From Pithys albifrons albifrons (lineage: Eukaryota; Chordata; Aves; Passeriformes; Thamnophilidae), in assembly GCF_047495875.1 (NCBI RefSeq), contig NC_092464.1:8771737-8835736 (forward strand): a stretch of DNA of 64,000 bases. Direction: 5' to 3'. Of the stretch, positions 56,963-64,000 are shown one piece after another (position 1 is the first letter of the stretch; every line of letters starts with the position of its first letter). Below the pieces are notes generated by a model that worked only from the letters and a program-made list of their open reading frames with translations, had not been told where the DNA came from and did not search any database. Made by a program: the position numbers and the translations under genes.

Positions 56963-57503
56963 ATGGAGGAGGGCGGCCGGAGCCCCCGGGAGGAGGCGGC
57001 CGAGCCGCAGGAGTCCGGCGGCGACGCGGAGCCCGGCGGCGGCGGGCGGCGGGGGCTGCTGCTCCCCCCCGGTGACCCCCCGCACCCCCACCCGCACCCG
57101 CATCGCATCACCAACTTCTTCATCGACAACATCCTGCGGCCCGAGTTCGGGCGGAGGAAGGAGACGGGCGGCCCCGGCGCAGAGACCCGGCGGCCCGGCA
57201 CGGAGAGCCGCCGTAGCCCCGCCGCGGCGCCGGCCCCAGGGGCTCCGCTGCCCGGCGGCAGGGCGGGCTCGCCGGGCCGGGGGGAGGGCGGCCCCGCCGG
57301 GCTGGCCCTGCACGGCGCCGCTAAGAAGGGGGGGGACCCCGCGGCGCTGGAGGCGGCCCTGAAGGCAAGGGGGCTGAGCGGCGGCGACCTGTCGGTGAGC
57401 TCGGACTCGGATAGCTCCCAGGCCAGCTCCAACGCCGGGAACCAGCCCATGCTCTGGCCCGCCTGGGTGTACTGCACGCGGTACTCGGACCGGCCCTCCT
57501 CAG
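56963..57503 (+). CDS. EN2: EN2 (engrailed 2) exon 1, coding part
   Basis: Encodes residues 1-180 and the first base of codon 181 of the homeodomain repressor EN2, which patterns midbrain-hindbrain and cerebellum. The start ATG has A at -3 and G at +4. The frame stays open further upstream but has no ATG there, so this is the first usable start, and the peptide begins MEEGGRSPREE as in other vertebrate EN2 proteins. Residues 41-47 are a His-Pro run. RITNFFIDNIL at 48-58 is the EH1 motif that recruits Groucho/TLE corepressors. Residues 64-140 are low-complexity, Gly/Pro/Ala/Arg-rich. A Ser/Asp run lies near 142-155. WPAWVY at 165-170 is the EH2 hexapeptide used with Pbx. The exon ends TCC TCA G followed by the donor GTAAGC, giving a phase-1 intron. 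The EN2-type tail, the spacing and the INSIG1 neighbour favour EN2 over EN1. Confidence 0.96.
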
Positions 57504-59225
57504 GTAAGCGCTGCCCCGACGCAGACCCGCTCCCCACTGCCACGTCCCTCTCCCTGTGTCTCTCCGGGCCGCTTCTACCCGCCTTCGAGGCCGGGAAGCG
57601 GCGTGGAAAGGCTCCGCTCCCCTTTCCCGCGCTATCTTCTTTTTTGTCCTTTTTTAAATTTTTTTAAATTTTTTTTTTGTGAGGAAATGTTGGGTGGAAG
57701 TTGCTTAAAATGGCCTGAAAATGCGGGAAGATGAAGGGGTGGCCGGGGATGCGCGGAGCCGGAGGGACGAGGAGGGAACGGGGGTCCCTCTCTCACCGCC
57801 GCCGCGGCGGAGCTGGGGCCGCCTGGGCTTGGGACATTTCCCACCAGCTGCCGAGTTTCATCAAAGAGAGACGAAAAAATTCTGGCTTTGGGCTCCCCGC
57901 TCATCTTCCCGGCGAGCTGTCCTTCTTTCTGCCGGGAAACCACCTCCGCCCCGGAGCTGGATTTTGGAAAGGGGAGGGGGCATTTCCACAGGCCTCGCCT
58001 TGTTTTGAGTAGTGTTTTTTCGCTAAAACCAATCCGCGGTCGTTTTCTTCTCTAGAACAGGCCTCGGAGCGGCCACCGTTTCGTTTCTTTCTTTTAATTT
58101 TGCCCTATGTGCTGTAGGTCCGCTCTGTGGGGGCCAGGGGACATTCCCAAGAACCGGGGAACTTCTTTGGCAGGGTCCGTCCCTTAGCAAGGGCTTGGGC
58201 AGAACCTTCTGAAATTATTGTAAAAAATAAAAAGAAACAAAAAAGAAAATTTAAAAAATAAAAAGCCAGGGGGGTAAAATGTCCTTCTGCTACCGCGGGG
58301 TGAGCGGGGCTAGTCCCGGCAGATCGGTAAAACCCTGGTTAAAAAGAAGTAGAAAGCACTGGGGGAAGGCATGGGAAAGACCAGGCAGGAGATCTGCTCC
58401 CAGGGAAAAGAAAAAATATGGGTCTTTATCTTGCAAAAGCAGTGATGTAGGATTTTCACCCGGGAGCCGTCCAGCTGACGGAGGAATCGTAAAACGAGAT
58501 GAAAATTAGTTCGTAATGTCTGAAAACAAACTCTTACTCAGAGGTAATATTCAGAGCTGAATTGGAATTTACTCCATTGTTCTCCAGTGCTCTCCTTTGT
58601 TAATATTTAATTAACATACATCCTCACAATGGCTCGGCCCGGGCAGAAAAGGCTCCTTGTGCTGCCGAGAATAATATTCCCGAGAATAATCCCGGCGATT
58701 CGGGTCGGGCCGTGCAGCGCCATATGGGCACTGCAGCGGAGAGGCGGACTGCTTCTCCCCAAGTAAACTGGAGGAGGAGGATTTCCATTAGAATTTTTAT
58801 AGCGACCCACAAAAAAAAGTAAAAAAGTAAAGATGTTTCCTTTAAAAAAATGTACATATGTATGTGTGTTCGGGGTATAAAATTTAGCTCCGTGCCGCTG
58901 CTCCTGCTGAAAGCTTTCCTTGCCGGGCATCCCCGGGACGCAGAGGGTCGGTAACTGTGTTTGTGGCTGGGGGGGAAAGGGGTCGTGGAGGGGGGGACGG
59001 CCGGGCAGCGAGCTGGGGGCTGCGGGCACGAGGGACTGCGGCTCCCGTTCCGCCGCCTTCCGAGCATCCCCTTGGCAGCGGAGGCACAATGCGGGTTTAT
59101 TTTTCTTGGGGGAGGGGGGGTTGTGTTGTCAGAGCGTGGGTGCCCCACGCGGAACCGCGCCTGGCATGGGGCCGCCCGCAGCGGAGCGTGGCGGTGTCGG
59201 TGCTTCTCCTCTCTCCCGGCCGTAG
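57504..59225 (+). other. EN2: EN2 intron
   Basis: This is the single intron of 1722 bases, with GTAAGC at the donor and CCGTAG at the acceptor. The position just before the [10 protein letters not shown] segment matches the conserved engrailed intron. The 5' part is still CpG-rich; 58480-58620 is AT-rich and complex, with TAATATTTAATTAAC (58600-58614), and 58655-58700 repeats GAGAATAAT. The CpG-rich segment 58920-59225 runs into exon 2. Engrailed introns are known to hold regulatory elements, but none can be assigned here. Confidence 0.9.
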
Positions 59226-59542
59226 GTCCCCGCTCCCGCAAACCAAAGAAGAAGAACCCCAACAAGGAGGACAAGCGGCCGCGCACCGCCTTCACCGCCG
59301 AGCAGCTGCAGAGACTCAAGGCCGAGTTCCAGACGAACCGGTACCTGACGGAGCAGCGGCGGCAGAGCCTGGCACAGGAGCTCGGGCTCAACGAGTCCCA
59401 GATCAAAATCTGGTTCCAGAATAAACGAGCCAAGATCAAGAAGGCAACGGGCAGCAAGAACTCCCTGGCAGTGCACCTCATGGCCCAGGGGCTCTACAAC
59501 CACTCCACCACGGCGAAAGACGGCAAGTCGGACAGTGAATAG
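59226..59542 (+). CDS. EN2: EN2 exon 2, homeodomain and C-terminus
   Basis: Completes codon 181 and encodes residues 182-285, then TAG at 59540-59542. Residues 182-190 (PRSRKPKKK) are the basic EH3 linker. The homeodomain spans 196-255: it starts DKRPRTAF, has the core residues Leu211, Phe215, Trp243, Phe244 and Asn246, and Gln at position 50 (residue 245), which sets preference for TAATTA-type sites. Recognition helix 3 reads [15 protein letters not shown]. Residues 256-285 form the EH5 region, with [16 protein letters not shown] and an acidic SDSE end, characteristic of EN2. Total length is 285 residues, close to chicken EN2 and shorter than the mammalian protein. All key DNA-contact residues are present and the frame is intact, so this is a functional copy. 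Acts in the nucleus as a transcriptional repressor with TLE and Pbx partners. Confidence 0.97.
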
Positions 59543-60125
59543 CCAAGGGAAACAGGGAGTGAGGGGGAAGCAAGGGAGGGAGGGGGGAGGCAGTGGAGGG
59601 AGGGCCGTTTGCAGTCAAAGTTTATACAATGCAATAATTTAATTAAAAAATAAAAAGAAACGTAAGGGCCAGTGTATAAAGATTATACCAGCATTAATAG
59701 TGAAAATATTGTGTATTAGATAAAATTCTGCAATATTCTATGTATATATAATTTACAGGTAAGGTGGTGTAAAAATCCAAGATATCTGATTATAAAATAT
59801 TTTTTTGATTTTTCCCTTTTTTTTTTTTTTTGATTGGTTGTTTGGTTTTGGTTTCAGGGGTCTGGGCTGGCTGGTTGATTTTGATTTGTTTGGTTTTTGG
59901 GGATTTTTTTGGCTGTATGGAGATTTTAGTCGCTATCTGTATGATTTTTTTTCTTAATGCTTAAGTTACTTTTTATAGACTTAAGCGCAGTTTTAACGGA
60001 CATTGGACACTGTTTTTTGAAATTCAAAAAAAAAATTAAAAACAACTTTTGCTGAAGTCCAAAGATTTTTATTGCTGCATTTCACACGACTGTGAACCGA
60101 ATAAATAGTTCTCCTATTTGTTCTA
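59543..60125 (+). other. EN2: EN2 3' UTR
   Basis: Starts with purine-rich sequence after the stop, then AT-rich sequence with TAATTTAATTAAAAAATAAAAAG at 59635-59657 and several T/G-rich runs. It ends about 20 bases after the AATAAA at 60100-60105. The right boundary is inferred from that signal. A distal alternative AATAAA at 60703-60708 would lengthen the UTR by about 600 bases. Confidence 0.7.
60100..60105 (+). terminator. EN2: EN2 poly(A) signal AATAAA
   Basis: This is a canonical hexamer followed within 30 bases by a T-rich stretch that could act as downstream element. An AATAAA-like word at 59648-59653 is earlier, but the sequence between the two looks like UTR. A further AATAAA at 60703-60708 may be used alternatively. 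Confidence 0.6.
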
Positions 60126-61020
60126 TGAGTTCTAACTTTTTTTTTCACCCCACCCCACCCTTTTTCTTTTTTTTTTCTTTTTTTTTTTTTTTTTTTGTGT
60201 GTGTGTTTTGCTTTGGTTTCCTCATTTTTTTCCTGTTTGTTTTTGGGGGTTTTTTTTGACGCTGGGGTGTCTGGGACTGATTTTGGGGATAGACGTGGAG
60301 AATTTAATTTTAAAAGGAAGAAAAAAAATATAAGTAACGGTAGGGAAAGAAATCTAAAAGCACCGTCTTGAAATATGCCCGGGGTCCTTTCCTGAGCCTC
60401 TACTCCTTCCACACCCACAACAAGACCCACGGGCATTCGTGGATGAGGAATGCAGGCATGGATGCGACATAGAGATGGGGTTAATACCCCCCTCCCCCTC
60501 GCCCCTCCCTTCCAACTTGTTGGGAAAACTTTGGGAATCCCATCTCCGAAAAGAGGGAGCCGCTCCGAGATGCTGCTCCTTCCCGGCCCCGCTCCTCTGC
60601 CGCGGGGGACGGCCGAGGGATGGGACCCGGCTCTGCTCCGGCATCACCTCCCTGAAACATTTGGGAGCGTTTTAGCCCCCTCCCCCCCCCCCATCCGTCC
60701 TAAATAAAGTAACATTTTTAGTTCTCCCTTTCCCTCCCCAGCGCGGTCCCCGCTAGCACGACGCTTTGTGGCAGCGTGCAGGTGGGTATTTCTCCCTATG
60801 CCCCCCCCCCGTTCCCCACGCAGACACCCCTTTGTAATCGGAGTTTTTAATGGGTTCGAGGCGCTGTGCTGGGTTTAACCTGTTTCTCCTGGAGAGTGGG
60901 GTCCCTCTCCCCACTCTGGAGGGGGGATGTGTCCCGCGTGGGCCTGGGTATGCGTGGGCGGCTGCTCAGGAACGGGCTCTCCTGCATCGCAGTTTGTGGG
61001 GGGAAAAACTTCTCGCTTTG
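60126..61020. other. EN2 downstream flank, no gene seen
   Basis: A long T-rich run (60160-60265) is followed by GC-rich sequence with C runs at 60679-60692 and 60801-60810. Minus-strand ORFs here are translations of the T-rich run. No gene is seen. Confidence 0.4.
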
Positions 61021-61400
61021 CCTTAAAATCTCTTTATTTTGCAGCTCTAATAGATACACATTGTATATAGTAGTATAAAATAAAAAAAAGGAAAAAAGAA
61101 AGAAAGAATCCAGCTATAAATAAAACCTGTAATTTTAAATTCTGTGAATAATCATCAGCTGCTTAAGAGCCAGGATTAAATGACTTTGCCTTTTAGCAAG
61201 AAAGCGAAGGATTTTTTTTTCTTCTCACCAGTTTATAAAACATGTGCATTTTACAATTGCAGTATCAAATATTTATAATCGGATGAAATATGAATGTTTC
61301 TATTTACAACTGTGTTCTCAACATTGTGAACATTCTCGCTGCATTTTGTGTGTTTCGATTCTCGAGGACTGCATTAAATAATAATTAAAAAACCTAAAGA
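61021..61400. promoter_or_regulatory. Candidate conserved non-coding element M
   Basis: AT-rich complex sequence 1.5-1.9 kb past the EN2 stop contains CTGTAATTTTAAATTCTG, GATTAAATGACTTTGCC, ATAATCGGATG and ATTAAATAATAATTAAAA. Its TTTATT near 61030-61035 could be a minus-strand AATAAA, but no minus-strand gene is seen here. It may instead be a distal part of the EN2 transcript. Confidence 0.35.
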
Positions 61401-63535
61401 AACAACCCACTTTATTACGAATCCCAAACGGTGTCACTCAGACGTTGCAATGGAGCGATGCTGTTAGAGAATATATATCCCCTAAATGTTCGTATAGTCT
61501 TTAGCCTGGACTTCTGAGCAGGGGAGTTGGAGTTAGAAGTAATTTCAACTCTTTACAGGGCGCGGGGAGTGGAAATCAGTGGCTATTTATGAGAGAGGTG
61601 GTTTTGCAGCCAGGCGTTTCATCAGCCTTTTGACTTAATGAGGAAACTTTGGGGGGATTCATTTCTAGCTGAAGGAGAGGACGAACGCCAGCCGGCACCG
61701 AGCCCCTCTCGGGCACTCCTTCTTCTACTTAAAAAAACCTGAAAATGGAAAGGAAAATCTCTTTAATCTCACGTACTGTCAACAGGTTTCACCTTTTCAA
61801 GACTTTAAATACCCGGTGGTGTGATGCTCTGACAGCCTTTGGAAAAACCTCTGCTAGAAAAACTCGTAACTCTGGAGCTCGGGATGAGGGGATGGAATAT
61901 TGCCGATGCCACGCCACGAAACCAGGCAGCCAGTAAAATGCTTGGCAGCCCCGGGAAATGACAGTACCACGATTTTAGGACGGACTGGACAAAAATAAAA
62001 CGATCATCCGCCTTGCTGCGACAAAGGGCACAAGGGCTCTGAAATAGCTTTCCGCAGGCAGAAGGAGAGGGAGGAAGGGCAGAGCCTAACTCGCCCTCAG
62101 GGTCGTTCCTGCTGCAGGGTATGCGTTCCCAGATAAAACCAAGGGGAGGTGTATTTAAAATTTCATTTTGTATTTTATTTTTTTAAAAGCTGCCACTTTA
62201 GGATATATTCTGCAAGGGGCAAAATTCTCCAGGATGGGAACTGACGCTGGCATGGTGCAGCAAGGGCTTTACCTGCCCGGAGGAGCTGGGGCCGGGCCTG
62301 AGTGCGACAGGAGTGCCGTTGATGATAGCAGGATACTGCAGGCCCCTGCTTAATTTTTCCAGCCTTTCAGGTTTATGTACCTTTAAGGAGATACTTGTCT
62401 GGGTTTTTTTTTGGTCACCTCCACTAATGGAGGCAGGTGATTTACAATCCCGAGGGAGAAAATAGATGGCAGTGGGCACTAAAGATGAGTTTTAAATCTG
62501 GTTCGAAATACAGCTCCAGTTGCCCACTCATGGAAAACGGCACGGTGGATGTGTTACACAAGTGGGGATAAGTCCCACGGAGATTTTTGGTTTTGTTTTT
62601 AGGAAATAACTGAACCTGCATCGGGGGAATTTTTTGCCCTTCTCTTAAGCATGCAGGCAGGAGTGGAGTTTCCACCTGTCCTCCTCCCGCCTGTAAGAAA
62701 TGCTGGGAACAGAAAACAGATGTGTGACACCAGCAGGAATATGTATTTAGTTATATGTTGAAAAAAATAGTAGTGAAACTTCTTTTAGTTAGATCAGTCT
62801 CTGGAGCAAGGACAGAAAATTACCACACTGCTGCTTGGATTTTATCCAGAATCAGAGCACAAAATATTTGCCATTGGTAAGCCATGCCTTCAGTGGGAGC
62901 AGCGACTGCCTCACATGGGCTGCACTTCTCACCTGCCTCCAATATTTCTGGGAAAGCCTCCATGGGAAGAGACACAGGTTCGGAGACACTTGCTCCACTG
63001 CTGCCTTCCGCCACCCTTTGAGCGGCTGAGGGTTCCCGTGAGCTGCCCAGTCTGCGCTCCCACGCCCGGGCAGCGGCTCCCTGCTGGCTCGGGAAGGACG
63101 GCACAGCTAAATTAGCCCTCGATAAATTAAAATTTAAAATTATTTTAACAGAAAGAGCTGCCACACAAGCTTCTCTTGCAATTTTAGCGAAGCATCACTG
63201 CCTTTCTGAAGCAGCCTTTTTGCTTTGGAAAAAGCAAAACTCCAATCCACAGCAGCTAGGAAGCCAAGCCAGAGCCTTCCCCAAAACCCGGCTGCGACGG
63301 GGCAGGGACAGACGAGACTGGTCCTGGAGTCACCCATCGCCTGGCAGAGTTTTAATCCTCTCCCTGGGATTTCCTTCCCCCAGCTAGCAAGGCAGACACC
63401 TTTCACTCCACCCAGAGCAGCAGAGTTCCATAAAAAAAGAACAAAGCAAGAAAAAACACAAACCAACTAACCAAAAACCCCACCAACCCAGGGAAGTATT
63501 TCAGGGCCGAACAAAAATATATCTTCACTTGCCCG
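61401..63535. other. Intergenic, no gene seen
   Basis: This is mixed sequence with small ORFs only. I looked for exons of CNPY1, the expected next gene on the opposite strand in other amniotes, and found none. No repeat family is recognised. Confidence 0.4.
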
Positions 63536-64000
63536 GAGCCAAGAGGCCCCTTCGTGTAATTAATTAAGTATATTTTCCCCATAACTGTTCAATGAGCATC
63601 TGAGCACTGAGGTTTAGCGAAGGTGTTCTTCGCTATGCTCTCTGTTAACGAAGTATATGGCACAAGCGATGTACAAATCCACACCCAAGCACTATATATG
63701 CAAATGCTCGCGCCATTGATTGTGAAATGCATATCAGAGTTAGAGGGGGAAACTATTTAGCTAGCTCGGGTTTGTGGAAAAAGGAAAAAAAAAAGAGTAA
63801 TTCTGTATCCCGCTGATTTAATATCCGACCTCCACATTCAATCCCCGCCCATGCAGCTATCAAAAGTACCCCTGGGATGTTTGGATATCATCTCCAAACT
63901 AACATCTGTGATTATGAAACGCTCAGAAGGGGAAGGTTAATAACAATTTGTTTCAAAGGGCCACGAGTCAATTTTATAAACAAATTCGCGTTGCCTTAAA
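63536..64000. promoter_or_regulatory. Candidate conserved non-coding element N (continues past window)
   Basis: The last 465 bases are complex AT-rich sequence with TAATTAATTAAG, an inverted repeat TAGCGAAG/CTTCGCTA (63615-63622 and 63628-63635), a perfect octamer ATGCAAAT (63698-63705) followed by a SOX-like CCATTGA (63713-63719), and a TATCATCTCC/GATTATGAAACG stretch. No ORF or transposon is seen. It lies 4-4.5 kb 3' of EN2 and looks like strong enhancer DNA. Confidence 0.45.

Larger units (their letters stand above)
55150..57640. promoter_or_regulatory. EN2: EN2 CpG island
   Basis: This is a long GC- and CpG-rich domain covering the upstream flank, 5' leader and exon 1 of EN2, as expected of a Polycomb-regulated homeobox gene. 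It includes a run of 16 C at 55732-55747. The open frames of 100-280 codons within it, other than EN2 exon 1, are composition effects. Confidence 0.7.

Noticed and set aside
56749..57543. 264-codon minus-strand ORF opposite EN2 exon 1
   Set aside because: It is a shadow of a GC-rich exon with no independent evidence.
58624..59481. 285-codon minus-strand ORF across the EN2 intron and homeobox
   Set aside because: It is antisense to the homeobox and is explained by the codon composition of the real gene.
61401..64000. Exons of CNPY1, the expected next gene on the minus strand
   Set aside because: No minus-strand reading frame resembles a saposin-like canopy protein. The gene is probably beyond the right edge.

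Overview
The window looks like bird nuclear DNA. It carries many degraded CR1 LINE fragments, several ending in the ATTCTATG-type octamer tail that is typical of avian genomes. The two genes recognised are in a linkage known from amniotes: INSIG1 followed by EN2, both on the + strand (in human they lie together at 7q36, upstream of CNPY1, RBM33 and SHH). I cannot name the species.

Genes. Only two protein-coding genes can be supported. At the left edge is the last exon of INSIG1 (an ER membrane protein of sterol sensing). It contributes nine codons and a stop at 2188-2217, preceded by intron and followed by a long 3' UTR. At the right is the complete two-exon EN2 homeobox gene (engrailed 2). 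Exon 1 coding is 56963-57503, the intron is 57504-59225, exon 2 coding is 59226-59542, and a poly(A) signal lies at 60100-60105. The protein is 285 residues. It has the EH1 Groucho-binding motif, the WPAWVY Pbx-interaction motif, a complete 60-residue homeodomain (196-255) and the conserved C-terminal EH5 tail.

Between the genes, roughly 4-55 kb, there is no convincing coding sequence. Most long ORFs here are translations of purine or pyrimidine microsatellites, or shadows in GC-rich DNA. The region holds nine recognisable CR1 fragments, all between 7 and 45 kb. It also has simple-repeat tracts (GGGAAA at 16.3 kb, CCATCC at 17.7 and 42.6 kb, TA/TG at 33.7 kb, GGAA at 49.3-50.1 kb, TTTTC and CCTTT at 52.0-52.4 kb) and several CpG-rich blocks. 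About ten stretches of AT-rich, TAATTA-bearing complex sequence look like conserved non-coding elements. These cluster at 13.0-18.6 kb and recur at 22.3, 25.3, 30.1, 32.3, 42.9, 46.5, 50.9 and 54.5 kb, then 3' of EN2 at 61.1 and 63.5-64.0 kb. Conservation was judged by eye from base composition and motif content and was not measured.

Reading of the locus: this looks like a developmental regulatory domain in which EN2 is the likely target gene and INSIG1 a bystander. Repeat-poor stretches at 10-21 kb and 45-64 kb fit that view. No undescribed protein system was found. The most unusual items are a set of inverted repeats sharing a GAGCATTTT word near 25.3-26.6 kb, a hub of CpG-rich and AT-rich blocks about 40 kb upstream of EN2, a polypurine tract of about 750 bases beside a CpG-rich block at 49 kb, and several short perfect palindromes inside the candidate regulatory elements.
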